Shown: positions 29,096 to 36,977 of the stretch, piece after piece
How positions within the stretch are numbered: position 1 is the first letter of the stretch
Layout of the letters: each line of letters begins with the position of its first letter
From: a virus
IMG/VR virus record: IMGVR_UViG_3300046542_000211
Span: 1-55,868 of that record
DNA: 55,868 nucleotides
Direction: 5' to 3' (one strand)
Notes under the pieces: model-generated
What the model was told of the DNA's origin: nothing
The model's input: the letters and a program-made list of their open reading frames with translations, nothing else
Databases searched by the model: none
Position numbers and translations under genes: made by a program

Positions 29096-29587
29096 ATGAA
29101 CCAATACAACGACCTCCGAATGATGGACCGATCGACCCTGGCCTCTGCGCAAGACGCATTCCTGCGCTCTGGCGGAAAGATCGATGTTCTCCAAACCTTC
29201 GAATTCAAGCCATTGCCCCCGCGCATAGAGCCTCAGCTGACGCAGGAAGAGATCGAGCTACGACAGATGGCCGATCAAATCCGAACGCTGAGCGAAACGA
29301 TGACCAAGACGGAAATGGCCAAGCACATGGGTGTTTCTCAGGACCGGATAACGAAGGTCTGCAAGCTTTCAGGAATTCAGCTGCGCAATGGCGCCGGACG
29401 CAACCCGGGCAGCAGGCAGGTAAACCCGATCGAGGACAAGGTTCTGGTCGAGCGGATCAAGTCTCTGGCACAGATTGGCCTGGGTAAAAAGAAGGCGCAG
29501 GCACACCTCGGCATCGGCTGGCACAAGATGGATCGACTGGTGAATACCTACCGCATCACCTTCCCTGGTCCGTCGCAGTGCGAATGA
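29096..29587 (+). CDS. 163-aa HTH protein
   Basis: ATG at 29096 (MNQYNDLRMMDRSTLASAQD) was chosen because the longer frame starts inside the terminator. Two helix-turn-helix-like units are visible: TLSETMTKTEMAKHMGVSQD, then RITKVCKLSGI, and later IGLGKKKAQAHLGIGWHKMD. Probably a transcription regulator of the recombination/integration operon. Confidence 0.65.
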   Translation: MNQYNDLRMMDRSTLASAQDAFLRSGGKIDVLQTFEFKPLPPRIEPQLTQEEIELRQMADQIRTLSETMTKTEMAKHMGVSQDRITKVCKLSGIQLRNGAGRNPGSRQVNPIEDKVLVERIKSLAQIGLGKKKAQAHLGIGWHKMDRLVNTYRITFPGPSQCE

Positions 29588-29653
29588 TTCGATCAAGGGT
29601 GCGCCAGCGGGCGCGCCAACATCAACACGACCTACCTTCCAGCGGTATCACCC

Positions 29654-29875
29654 ATGACTATGCCCAATACCAGCCACCAGTTAACGATGATGGACGCGAT
29701 CCTGATCCTGCTGCTCGCCTACCGGATTCACTGGACCGATGCAGCCATCAAGGCTTCAGCCTACTCAGTGCGCGATAAGGTCCGCATCGCCTGCCGACCG
29801 GTAATCAACCAGGTTATCCGCTGCTCGTCGCCGATCAAGTGGGCCGAGGCTATCTGCCGGGATGACGAATTATGA
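29654..29875 (+). CDS. unrecognised 73-aa protein
   Basis: MTMPNTSHQLTMMDAILILL includes a short hydrophobic stretch, followed by a basic helix-rich part (VRDKVRIACRPVINQVIRCS). The stop overlaps the next start (ATGA). Function unknown. Confidence 0.5.
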   Translation: MTMPNTSHQLTMMDAILILLLAYRIHWTDAAIKASAYSVRDKVRIACRPVINQVIRCSSPIKWAEAICRDDEL

Positions 29876-30075
29876 GCCAGATCACAAGGGCGCCCAGCGG
29901 CTGCCGGGTCGGCGCATCGCATCAGAAGGCGAAGCTGACCAGTGAACAGGTAGCCGAAATGCGGGCTATCTACGAAACCGGCGGCAAGGGCTACGGCTTC
30001 TTGGCCGAGATCTACAAGTGCGGAACCTCGACTGTCCGCGACATCGTGCAGTACCGCACGCGCTTTGCAGGATAA
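29872..30075 (+). CDS. 67-aa NUMOD/HTH-like DNA-binding protein
   Basis: KLTSEQVAEMRAIYETGGKG, then YGFLAEIYKCGTSTVRDIVQ, is the helix-turn-helix form found at the C-terminus of HNH homing endonucleases and in small phage regulators. The HNH part is absent, so it may be a stand-alone regulator or a remnant. Confidence 0.65.
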   Translation: MSQITRAPSGCRVGASHQKAKLTSEQVAEMRAIYETGGKGYGFLAEIYKCGTSTVRDIVQYRTRFAG

Positions 30076-30086
30076 GGGATAGGGAT

Positions 30087-30479
30087 ATGGCGAAGAGTAC
30101 GCAGGAGCGGTCAGCGAAGGCCGCGAAGAAGCGCGAGCAGTACGACGAGAAGGAGCTGCGGCACCGGGTCAGGCTTGGCGCCCGAAACATGCTGGCAGAC
30201 CTGATGCTCTGGACCGAGGATTCCGAGCAAGCATCGGTGATGGAAGGCTGCATTCGCTATCTGCACTCGCTCGGGCGTGACGGCGCAATCGAAGCGCTAA
30301 GGCAGAGCCACGAAATCACGATCAGCAAAGCGTTGTGCGATCGATTCGACAACGAGTCGCGACGTGAAGCCGGTCATCACCGTGATGACAGTGAGTACGA
30401 AGTGCTCGAGCCGGACCGTCTGCCGCACGGCCCGGACGAATGCGCCAAGGCCCAACTCGACATCCTCAGTCAGGAGTAA
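30087..30479 (+). CDS. 130-aa basic phage protein
   Basis: ATG at 30087 with AGGG upstream. MAKSTQERSAKAAKKREQYD, then ELRHRVRLGARNMLADLMLW, resembles RHH-type small DNA-binding proteins. The acidic C-terminus ends LDILSQE. Seen in many Pseudomonas prophages without assigned function. Confidence 0.6.
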   Translation: MAKSTQERSAKAAKKREQYDEKELRHRVRLGARNMLADLMLWTEDSEQASVMEGCIRYLHSLGRDGAIEALRQSHEITISKALCDRFDNESRREAGHHRDDSEYEVLEPDRLPHGPDECAKAQLDILSQE

Positions 30480-30484
30480 CCCGC

Positions 30485-30640
30485 ATGGAAACGATCTACA
30501 CCCCCCGCCCGACCGGGCGCACCTACTCGCTGGCTCGGGCTTCTGCCGAGTTCGCGATCCTGCATCACCTGACGGGCGGGGCGAAGTTTGTCCGCCGCGG
30601 TGACCTGGTAGACGGCAGCGTTTGGAGTGTGAAGGCATGA
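30485..30640 (+). CDS. 51-aa conserved small protein
   Basis: ATG at 30485 (METIYTPRPTGRTYSLARAS), with TGA overlapping the next ATG. It contains a short beta/helix pattern (FVRRGDLVDGSVWSV). Function unknown. Confidence 0.55.
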   Translation: METIYTPRPTGRTYSLARASAEFAILHHLTGGAKFVRRGDLVDGSVWSVKA

Positions 30641-30927
30641 GATATCCAAAGGGCCGGCGCGCCCCGAAGAACGACGGAACGAAGAGCGCGGTAACTGTCG
30701 TTTGGGCGCATGAGCCGGGCGACAGCAACGAACTGACCTACTTCTGGCGCAACAGCGAGGCTCATAACGATGCTGGATCGTCGAGCTGCCGCCGCGATAC
30801 GCCAATCCTGATGGAGCACTTCGAGAAATTGACCGGGATGTTCGGACGAACGCTCAAGGATGAACTGATCGAGCGCGGCTACGACATCAGCACCTTCAAA
30901 TTCACCATTGAGAAGCTGAAGCCATGA
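30637..30927 (+). CDS. 96-aa protein of unknown function
   Basis: ATG at 30637 overlaps the previous stop. MRYPKGRRAPKNDGTKSAVT opens with a basic segment. DTPILMEHFEKLTGMFGRTL, then KDELIERGYDISTFKFTIEK, forms the helical C-terminus. Coupled to neighbours; not recognised. Confidence 0.55.
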   Translation: MRYPKGRRAPKNDGTKSAVTVVWAHEPGDSNELTYFWRNSEAHNDAGSSSCRRDTPILMEHFEKLTGMFGRTLKDELIERGYDISTFKFTIEKLKP

Positions 30928-31109
30928 GCGAACAACTGACCGTCCACGAATGGGAAGCCGTCCTGCGAGGCACGCCAGCCGCCGACATGCGCCCAGGTGA
31001 GACAATCGCCCGCTACATCCATCGCAAGGTTGAGGCGCTGACCAGTGAGCGCGACCGACTGAAGCGGGACTATGACGGCCTGCTCGAAGACTACGCGGGG
31101 TGCCTATGA
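30924..31109 (+). CDS. 61-aa small protein with coiled-coil end
   Basis: MSEQLTVHEWEAVLRGTPAA, then VEALTSERDRLKRDYDGLLE. It ends GCL and its stop overlaps the next start. This ERDxLKxDY helix also appears in several neighbours (34961, 35410), indicating a shared module. Confidence 0.55.
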   Translation: MSEQLTVHEWEAVLRGTPAADMRPGETIARYIHRKVEALTSERDRLKRDYDGLLEDYAGCL

Positions 31110-31282
31110 ACCTGGTCGACTGCTACGTCACAGAGATAATCGGCGAGCCATATGAAGCCTACGGCAAATGGTGGCGAAAGGTCCGATACGAAAGCTGGGG
31201 ATCGCCCAGTACCAGCGAATTGATGTTCAGCACCGAAGCAGAGGCGGCATCTGTCGCCATCGGCCACCACTTCCTGGCTTAA
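31106..31282 (+). CDS. 58-aa small protein
   Basis: ATG at 31106 (MNLVDCYVTEIIGEPYEAYG) followed by KWWRKVRYESWGSPSTSELM, a small beta-rich domain of the type frequently found in phage early operons. Function unknown. Confidence 0.55.
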   Translation: MNLVDCYVTEIIGEPYEAYGKWWRKVRYESWGSPSTSELMFSTEAEAASVAIGHHFLA

Positions 31283-31332
31283 CCCCTACCCCACACAAGA
31301 GCCTGCCGGTGAACGGCGGGCGAGGACTACCT

Positions 31333-31653
31333 ATGTCTCTTGATGTCTCCCTGTACGTCGATGGCAAGTGCGTCTATGACGCGAACATCACCCACAACCT
31401 GAACAAAATGGCCGAAGAGGCCGGAATCTATAAGCACTTGTGGAGGCCCGAGGAGATCGGCGCCACAACCGCGGAAGACATTACCGAGGGATTACGGCAA
31501 GGGCTGCACAAACTGGTAGAGCGCCCAGCTCACTTCGAGAAATTCAACTCTCCAAATGGCTGGGGCATGTACAAGCACTTCGTCCCGTTCGTGGCGAAAT
31601 ACCTTGAGGCCTGCGTGGCGAACCCCTCTGCGATACTAAGCATTTCTCGCTGA
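31333..31653 (+). CDS. 106-aa conserved phage protein
   Basis: ATG at 31333 (MSLDVSLYVDGKCVYDANIT). The following HNLNKMAEEAGIYKHLWRPE and FNSPNGWGMYKHFVPFVAKY are hallmark segments of a widespread small phage and bacterial family of unknown function. The start was chosen because everything before it lacks a ribosome site. Confidence 0.7.
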   Translation: MSLDVSLYVDGKCVYDANITHNLNKMAEEAGIYKHLWRPEEIGATTAEDITEGLRQGLHKLVERPAHFEKFNSPNGWGMYKHFVPFVAKYLEACVANPSAILSISR

Positions 31654-31733
31654 CAGCCTGCTCAGCCTTCTGCCGCCCAGCGCGGCACAGGTCTAAACTG
31701 TCGGCCAAACAAACGAATCGTCAGGGGTGGCGT

Positions 31734-32915
31734 ATGGCTGCGAAGCGCGGGGTGCGTGCGGCATCGAAAAGCAGTATCGAGATCAGCTTTATGGTCGACG
31801 GCAAGCAGTGCCGGGAGCGCCTGCCGCTGGAGCCTACGCCTGCCAACCTGAAGCGGGCGCAGCAGCAGAAGGCGTCGATTGATCTGGCGATTCACCGGGG
31901 CGAGTTTGAATACGCCGAGGCGTTCCCCCGGTCGAAGCGGGCGGCGTCGGCTGTCGGCCAGTCGGGACAGGTGCCGCTGGGCCAGTACCTGGAGGAATGG
32001 CTTGAGCGCAAGGCCGGCATCCTGAAGGCATCCACGCTGGACGGTTACCGCAAGATCGTTGCGGGGGTGCTGGCCCCTGCGCTGGGCAGCCTGGCGCTGG
32101 CATCGGTCACGCGCAAAGAGGTCAAGGCGGCCATGGCCAAGATGTCGGCGACGAACAAGCGGCTGGCCAACGTGCAAAGCTGCCTGCGCTCGGCCCTGAG
32201 CGATGCCGTAGACGACGAACTGATCGAATCGAACCCACTGGCCGGCTGGACGTATTCAGTGAAGGGCAAGCCGCGAACCGAGGACGAGATCGACCCGTTC
32301 AGTCCTGACGAGCAGCGCGCAATTCTGGCGGCGGCGACCGGGCAGTATCGGAACCTGTTGCAGTTCGCATTCTGGACCGGCCTGCGCACGTCGGAGCTGG
32401 TAGCGCTGGAGTGGGGCGACATTGACTGGCATCGCGGGGAAGTGAGGGTGTCGCGGGGGTTGACGGCGGCGGCCAGCGAGGCAGAGACGCCGAAGACAGC
32501 GGCAGGGGTACGCAGTGTGCGCCTGTTGCCCATGTCGTTCGAGGCGCTGAAGGCCCAGCGCGAGCACACCTATATAGAAGGGAAGGCTGTTTTCCACGAC
32601 CCGAGGCACAACCGGGCATTCAACGGTGACCAGGAGATCAGGAAGTCATTCTGGACGCCGACCATCCGCCGGGCAGGCGTGCGCTACCGGAACCCGTACC
32701 AGACCCGGCACACTTACGCATCCATGATGCTGAGCGCGGGCGAGCATCCTATGTGGGTGGCCAAGCAGATGGGGCACGCATCCTGGCTCATGATTGCGCG
32801 GGTATACGGGCGCTGGATTCCAACCGATGGCGACTCGTCGGGGGATAAGGCGGCGGCGATGTTTGGCGGGGCCACGCAAGGCGATGATCGGGCCAGATAC
32901 CAATCATCGAAATAG
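31734..32915 (+). CDS. int: tyrosine recombinase (phage integrase)
   Basis: 393 aa. The N-terminal arm-binding part is DUF3596-like (SIEISFMVDGKQCRERLPLE, residues about 15-60). The SAM-like core-binding domain is at about 80-165. The catalytic domain has Arg in TGLRTSELVALEWGDID near 222, a TRHTYASMM (H/R) motif near 325, GHAS near 346, and the nucleophile Tyr in ARVYGRW near 358. It inserts phage DNA at a host att site and is the last large gene of the rightward operon. No att core can be fixed because both flanks here are phage DNA. Confidence 0.95.
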   Translation: MAAKRGVRAASKSSIEISFMVDGKQCRERLPLEPTPANLKRAQQQKASIDLAIHRGEFEYAEAFPRSKRAASAVGQSGQVPLGQYLEEWLERKAGILKASTLDGYRKIVAGVLAPALGSLALASVTRKEVKAAMAKMSATNKRLANVQSCLRSALSDAVDDELIESNPLAGWTYSVKGKPRTEDEIDPFSPDEQRAILAAATGQYRNLLQFAFWTGLRTSELVALEWGDIDWHRGEVRVSRGLTAAASEAETPKTAAGVRSVRLLPMSFEALKAQREHTYIEGKAVFHDPRHNRAFNGDQEIRKSFWTPTIRRAGVRYRNPYQTRHTYASMMLSAGEHPMWVAKQMGHASWLMIARVYGRWIPTDGDSSGDKAAAMFGGATQGDDRARYQSSK

Positions 32916-32967
32916 GATCAAAAGACCTAAAATAACGCTATCTTAATAGGATCAATGATCCTATAAT
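32911..32967 (+). promoter_or_regulatory. promoter with TAGGATCA palindromic operators
   Basis: A perfect -10 TATAAT (32962-32967) overlaps the 19-bp palindrome ATAGGATCAATGATCCTAT (32946-32964). A related imperfect site TAGGATCAAAAGACCTA begins at 32913. This is a third operator type, specific to the genes after the integrase, and suggests autoregulation. Confidence 0.7.
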
Positions 32968-33018
32968 CACTCCTGTTGGTGGCATGCAGAAAGCCACTCG
33001 ACGCTGAGGGGGCTAGTC

Positions 33019-33327
33019 ATGCCGCCAGCGGAGAGCGTAATGAGACTTTCTGAGGTGGCGACCATCCGCACGAACTTTCCCGAGGCGCATTTCTGGATAG
33101 TTCGGCGGGGCTCAGCGGATCGATGCGGAGAGCCTACCCGGGTGTTTAACCCCGAGCATATCGGGGTAAGGGTGGAACGAATCGATCTTCTGTTACCGGA
33201 TTACCTTTTCTACTGCCTCGCAGCGATTCATCAGCGAGGAGACTGGCAAAGGGTGGCAACCGGAACGCTGAGCCTGGTCAATATCCGTGTCCAAGACGTT
33301 CGACGCATCGAACTGTCACCACGGTGA
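33019..33327 (+). CDS. TRD-like single-domain protein (HsdS half-subunit fold?)
   Basis: 102 aa from the ATG at 33019 (GGGGG upstream); the ATG at 33040 (GGAG upstream, MRLSEVATIRTNF) is equally good. LSEVATIR at the start and LLLPDYLFYCLAAIHQRGDW, then ATGTLSLVNIRVQDVRRIEL, at the end follow the pattern of one target recognition domain of type I restriction HsdS. No methyltransferase or restriction subunit is nearby. It may be a stand-alone DNA-binding regulator or an anti-restriction decoy. The fold assignment is tentative. Confidence 0.6.
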   Translation: MPPAESVMRLSEVATIRTNFPEAHFWIVRRGSADRCGEPTRVFNPEHIGVRVERIDLLLPDYLFYCLAAIHQRGDWQRVATGTLSLVNIRVQDVRRIELSPR

Positions 33328-33385
33328 GGAAGGGGCCGAAAGGCCCCGGACTCTTTACCGACACCCAGCGCAACAGGAGCGCACC

Positions 33386-33796
33386 ATGAACATCGAGTTA
33401 CCGGCGATCAGCGAGCAACAGGCCTTCATTTTCGAGGCCGCCACAAAGGAAGCAGTGGCGCAGCTCAAGGCGAACCTCAAGGCGCCGCGCCTGCCTGGCC
33501 AGACCGAAGTAGATGAAAGCCAATACCCGCGCACCCACTTGCTACGTGAGGCCGAAGGCTGGGAGCCTCCGCACCGGGACATAGCGGGCGCCTATTTCCG
33601 GCACTTCCAGTCGCATTTCCCCGAGTACGGCACCGACGCCAAGCTGGCCGGACTGCTCGGTCTGTCATCGGATCGCAGGGTTCGAGCATTCAAGGATGGC
33701 AGCAAGAGTCCGCCCTATGGCGTGTGGCGCCGCTTCCTGGTGCTGACTGGCCGTGCACCGCAAGAGATTTACCCGGTACTGGCTTTCATGGCCTAA
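33386..33796 (+). CDS. 136-aa protein with C-terminal Cro/CI-type HTH, candidate repressor
   Basis: ATG at 33386 with AGGAG upstream (MNIELPAISEQQAFIFEAAT). The N-terminal half is helical. The C-terminal part, DAKLAGLLGLSSDRRVRAFK, then SPPYGVWRRFLVLTGRAPQE, looks like a lambda-repressor-type HTH. It shares a promoter region with the TRD-like gene and sits next to the integrase. As no cI exists at the switch, it is a reasonable candidate for the lysogeny regulator, but direct evidence is lacking. Confidence 0.65.
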   Translation: MNIELPAISEQQAFIFEAATKEAVAQLKANLKAPRLPGQTEVDESQYPRTHLLREAEGWEPPHRDIAGAYFRHFQSHFPEYGTDAKLAGLLGLSSDRRVRAFKDGSKSPPYGVWRRFLVLTGRAPQEIYPVLAFMA

Positions 33797-33850
33797 CGCC
33801 GAATCAATGAGGCCGGGCAGTCCGGCGAAAAATAAACGAAGGGGTGAGTG

Positions 33851-34606
33851 ATGAGCAAGGAAGAGAGCACGCCGTACAGCTTCAAAGGCGATAACGCCAA
33901 ACTGGTCGACAGCATCAAGTCGCTGCTGGCCCTCGATAGCAAAGGCGCACTTGTGCCGAACGGCGTCTGCGGGCTGGCCCGCCAGTTGCTGGAATCGGCA
34001 GCTGAGCGGCTGGCAGTCGAGACGCAGCCGGCGGCGTGGATCAAGCCGGATGTACTGGCAACGCTTCGAAAAGATGAGTGCTGCTACGCCTTCGGGGAGC
34101 AATCGCCAAAGGGTAACTTGGTTCCACTCTTCACCCGATCCGATGCCGGCGAGGTCGAGTCGCTGCGCGAAGCCTATGTCGCCGCGGGAGAGCGCGAGCA
34201 TGCTTTGCGGGAAGAGCTGGCCGCCGCCAAACGCAACGAACACAACTCTGAAGTTGCGTACAAGGCTGCAATCGAAAAGCAGGATGAGTTGCGGGGCGAT
34301 CTGGCGCGCATGACTGAAGGCCGCGACGGGCTGCGATTGGCTCTGGATGAGGCGAACAAGGTTATTGCCTGGCAGCGTGACGAAAAGCCAGACCTTGCCG
34401 AGCTTGCGAGCCTGCGCGCCGCATTGAAGTTCTACGCTGACCGCGACCACTACTCTACGGACGATGGCCTGAACTGGGATAGCGTGAGCGGAGAGCCAAT
34501 GAACATCCTTTGGCATGAAGAACAGCCGTGGTTTATCGAGGACGGCTCTGTCGCCCGTGCTGCCCTGTCCGCCGGCGTAGAGCCAACAAAAGCAGGTGCC
34601 GTATGA
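33851..34606 (+). CDS. 251-aa coiled-coil protein (Ea22-like)
   Basis: ATG at 33851 with AAGGGG upstream. Central coiled coil (AAGEREHALREELAAAKRNE) at about 110-190. The C-terminus has LRAALKFYADRDHYSTDDGL, then a W/F-containing ARAAL end, a pattern of phage Ead/Ea22-type proteins that occurs in many non-essential genes. Its stop overlaps the next start. Confidence 0.6.
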   Translation: MSKEESTPYSFKGDNAKLVDSIKSLLALDSKGALVPNGVCGLARQLLESAAERLAVETQPAAWIKPDVLATLRKDECCYAFGEQSPKGNLVPLFTRSDAGEVESLREAYVAAGEREHALREELAAAKRNEHNSEVAYKAAIEKQDELRGDLARMTEGRDGLRLALDEANKVIAWQRDEKPDLAELASLRAALKFYADRDHYSTDDGLNWDSVSGEPMNILWHEEQPWFIEDGSVARAALSAGVEPTKAGAV

Positions 34607-34791
34607 GCGAACAACGCCAACCCTACCGCCGCGCCATTGTTGACGATGGTATGAACCTGCCCGAAGGCAAGACCTGCGGTGACTGTGTGCACTGCCGTCG
34701 GTGCACGATGATGTTCGGGCATATCCCTGAGGATGAAGCGTGCGACTGGGCGCCGTCGCGCTTTACGCCGAAAAAGGAGATCGCGCAATGA
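34603..34791 (+). CDS. 62-aa Cys-rich small protein
   Basis: ATG at 34603 is coupled to the previous stop. CGDCVHCRRCTMMFGHIPED, with a further Cys in ACDWAPSRF, forms a four-Cys zinc site seen in many phage early proteins. It also ends in a four-base overlap. Role unknown. Confidence 0.65.
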   Translation: MSEQRQPYRRAIVDDGMNLPEGKTCGDCVHCRRCTMMFGHIPEDEACDWAPSRFTPKKEIAQ

Positions 34792-34964
34792 GCAAGCTGA
34801 AGCTGCATTACGACGACTTTGACGGCGGCACCGAAGCAGACACCGACCACCCTGACACATTGATTTGCGGGACCGAGGTCGGCGACGCGCAACTCACGCA
34901 GTACAAGGATCAGGTGACGTGCAAGCGCTGCCTTAAAATTATCGAAGAATGGAGCAAGCCATGA
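34788..34964 (+). CDS. 58-aa small protein with CxxC
   Basis: ATG at 34788. MSKLKLHYDDFDGGTEADTD, then DTLICGTEVGDAQLTQYKDQ and VTCKRCLKII, have spaced Cys (C...CKRC) that could bind zinc. Coupled at both ends. Confidence 0.6.
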   Translation: MSKLKLHYDDFDGGTEADTDHPDTLICGTEVGDAQLTQYKDQVTCKRCLKIIEEWSKP

Positions 34965-35413
34965 CCGAGGCCAAACAGACCTATCAGCAACTCGAGCAAG
35001 AGCTTGAGGTTTGGCGACACGGCCCGTCGTGCTGGAGCTGCGGCGATTCGGGCGACGTGCACCAGCTCGACGGCGAATGGCTCGGGAAGTGCGATTGCTT
35101 TGCCGCTCAATTGATCGATGTGACTGCCGAGCGCGACCGGATGAAGAGTGAGGTCGAGGCGCTACGCAAGGACGCCTTTTTTCATCGTCACGCACAACGG
35201 CAAGCCGAGCTGTACCAGAACGTCCAGATGGCGGCGGGCAGCCTTCCTGATGGCTGGCAGGTGGTTATCGAGATCGAACGCGACGCCGGCACCGTGAGCC
35301 TGCTCGATGGCGATGGCGAGGCTGTCGATGAGGAATTTGGTGACTCTGGCGATCTGGCTGATCAGGTGGCCGAGGCGCTGAAGTACGCCGTGAGCAAGGA
35401 GGGCGAGCAATGA
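34961..35413 (+). CDS. 150-aa protein with zinc motif and coiled coil
   Basis: ATG at 34961. CWSCGDSGDVHQLDGEWLGK, then CDCF, supplies four Cys. A coiled coil follows (TAERDRMKSEVEALRKDAFF), and the C-terminus is acidic (GDGEAVDEEFGDSGDLADQV). Probably an accessory early protein; not recognised. Confidence 0.6.
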   Translation: MTEAKQTYQQLEQELEVWRHGPSCWSCGDSGDVHQLDGEWLGKCDCFAAQLIDVTAERDRMKSEVEALRKDAFFHRHAQRQAELYQNVQMAAGSLPDGWQVVIEIERDAGTVSLLDGDGEAVDEEFGDSGDLADQVAEALKYAVSKEGEQ

Positions 35414-35721
35414 GCGAGGTTCATCGTTATAAAGTCGTGAAAATGCTTTCTGAAGTTGGCAACCGCATCAACTATGCACCGCATGGTCCCGAGGTCGTTA
35501 TCGCCTCAGACTATGACGCACTGCTGGACGAGCGCGACCAGCTCAAGGCGAAACTGGCCGAGCTGATCAGTGCCGTCAGGTCGATCAATCACGGTCCATC
35601 TCACAAGGTTGTAGTTCCGGGAGACGATGAGCCGCAGTACAGGCAGCGAAAGGAATGGATCGAGTGGATTCTAGAGCTTTGTGATACGGCCATGCCCGCT
35701 GACAAAAAAACGGGTGACTAG
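35410..35721 (+). CDS. 103-aa small coiled-coil protein
   Basis: MSEVHRYKVVKMLSEVGNRI, then IASDYDALLDERDQLKAKLA. The phrase VxASDYDALxxERDxL is common to phage early proteins that carry the C-terminal helix of Ea22-like genes. A variant operator-like sequence GGTGACTAGAAAGGGACT (35713-35730) overlaps its stop. Confidence 0.6.
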   Translation: MSEVHRYKVVKMLSEVGNRINYAPHGPEVVIASDYDALLDERDQLKAKLAELISAVRSINHGPSHKVVVPGDDEPQYRQRKEWIEWILELCDTAMPADKKTGD

Positions 35722-35806
35722 AAAGGGACTATCAGCCACGCCTAAATGCGGTTTCAGCAGCTTTTCAGCTACCACACCGCTACAGGCCACGGAATACAAC
35801 GACCGA

Positions 35807-35827
35807 CCGGGGGTTTAAATCCCCCGG
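35807..35827. promoter_or_regulatory. 21-bp perfect palindrome upstream of zinc gene
   Basis: Arms CCGGGGG and CCCCCGG enclose TTTAAAT. Its loop resembles a tRNA T arm, but no tRNA body surrounds it. It lies 30 bp upstream of the next start codon; a terminator lacking a T-run or an operator is possible. Confidence 0.5.
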
Positions 35828-35856
35828 ATGGAATACACAACAGCGAGGATGAAATC

Positions 35857-36000
35857 ATGAAGGCATTCGGAACTTGTCCAAAATGCAAAGAGTGGGGAGC
35901 GCTTTGGCCGGTTGAGCGACTGGTGCGTCGATTCTGGATATTTGGCCCTCTTGTGCCGCACAAGGTCTACCGATGCGACGAATGCGAGATGAAGCCATGA
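35857..36000 (+). CDS. 47-aa zinc-ribbon protein
   Basis: ATG at 35857 (MKAFGTCPKCKEWGALWPVE), with CDEC near the C-terminus, so CPKC...CDEC forms one zinc ribbon. TGA overlaps the next ATG. Function unknown. Confidence 0.65.
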   Translation: MKAFGTCPKCKEWGALWPVERLVRRFWIFGPLVPHKVYRCDECEMKP

Positions 36001-36251
36001 GCCTATGGTCGCTGTACCTGGCCGGCGCAATCGCTACGACGGTCCTGTTCGTGTTATTCATCGGTCGTGAGCTTCCACAATGGATGCGCGAGGTCGCCGA
36101 TAAGGAGCGCGTGCCTGTCGAGATGCTAGAGCGCTTCGCTCCTGCAATCTTCGCACTGGCAGCGCTTGCGATGTTGCTATTGGCCGTTGTGGCAGGCGCG
36201 CTCTGGCCTCTGACCCTTCCGGCATATCTGCTCGAGAAGGAAAAGCCATGA
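35997..36251 (+). CDS. 84-aa two-helix membrane protein, last rightward gene
   Basis: ATG at 35997. Helices at about 3-23 (LWSLYLAGAIATTVLFVLFI) and 55-78 (IFALAALAMLLLAVVAGALW). It is the last gene before the convergence with the endolysin gene. Possible superinfection exclusion or accessory membrane protein; not recognised. Confidence 0.6.
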   Translation: MSLWSLYLAGAIATTVLFVLFIGRELPQWMREVADKERVPVEMLERFAPAIFALAALAMLLLAVVAGALWPLTLPAYLLEKEKP

Positions 36252-36269
36252 CCGGATGCCCGCAACCGA

Positions 36270-36821
36270 TCAGGCCAGAACTTTCAGCGCTGCCTTATAG
36301 AAGGCCTCGCGCTCTGCCAGGCCATTCAGCCCGCCATTGACCCGACGAGTGATCCCTTGGAAGTCACCCTTATCAGCCAGAGCGTTCAGGCTGCGCGAAT
36401 TCCAGAACCAGGCCGCCGACTTGCACGCCCACTCGGCCTGCTCGAGCAGTTCAGGCGTGCGCAGAAGGCGGTCATCGCCGAACAGGGCTTTGCTGCACGC
36501 GAGGTAGTTGTCGCGGCCGGTGATCTGGATCAGGCCACGGCCGCGGTACTTCTGGCCGTCGCCGTCAGCCTGGGGCGTATTGCCCAAGCGAGCAGCCAGC
36601 GTCCCGGTGTCGTACTTGCTCAGGTACTGGTCGCCGCCCAGCTCGCGCACGTAGCGGAACTGGCCGGACTCATGGCCGACCTGGGCAATGAAGGCTGCCA
36701 TGCGCAGCCGCGTGTTGATCTGGTATTTATCCATAGCCAGGGTGAGCGCGGACGCAAAAACGCCGGCTTGCTTGCCGGCGCTCGGGAGGATCTGCAGCAG
36801 TTGCTGCGATGTGATGGGCAT
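36270..36821 (-). CDS. GH19-type endolysin
   Basis: 183 aa from the ATG at 36821 (MPITSQQLLQILPSAGKQAG), with GGAG upstream. The catalytic Glu region is MAAFIAQVGHESGQFRYVRE, followed by YRGRGLIQITGRDNYLACSK and the later AAWFWNSRSLNALAD. It is a GH19 chitinase-fold lysozyme as in many Pseudomonas phages, and cuts peptidoglycan during lysis. No signal peptide, so a holin is required. It is the final gene of the leftward late operon and is far from the holin genes. Confidence 0.92.
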   Translation of the reverse strand: MPITSQQLLQILPSAGKQAGVFASALTLAMDKYQINTRLRMAAFIAQVGHESGQFRYVRELGGDQYLSKYDTGTLAARLGNTPQADGDGQKYRGRGLIQITGRDNYLACSKALFGDDRLLRTPELLEQAEWACKSAAWFWNSRSLNALADKGDFQGITRRVNGGLNGLAEREAFYKAALKVLA

Positions 36822-36826
36822 ACCTT

Positions 36827-36860
36827 TCTCCAGGCGAAAAAAAGCCCGCGCGTGACGGGC
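36827..36860 (-). terminator. terminator-plus-ribosome-site module upstream of endolysin
   Basis: The minus strand reads GCCCGTCACGCGCGGGC, seven T, then GCCTGGAGAAAGG and the start codon. A hairpin, T-run and GCCTGGAGA are repeated upstream of the fibre and tape measure genes. Confidence 0.75.
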
Positions 36861-36977
36861 GTGAAGCCGAAAAGCTACTATTGGCCAATTTAGCCTCGGC
36901 CAAGGCAATGCTTTGCTGCGAAGGTACCCACAGAAACTGAATTTTCAGACTTACTTAAATACAGCGCGGAAAGAAAA

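Noticed and set aside
35807-35827. tRNA T-arm-like palindrome
   Set aside because: No acceptor, D or anticodon stems can be built around it; kept only as a palindrome.
36248-36340. 30-codon plus-strand frame at the convergence point
   Set aside because: It reads through the 3' end of the endolysin gene antisense and has no own signals beyond an overlap with the previous stop.
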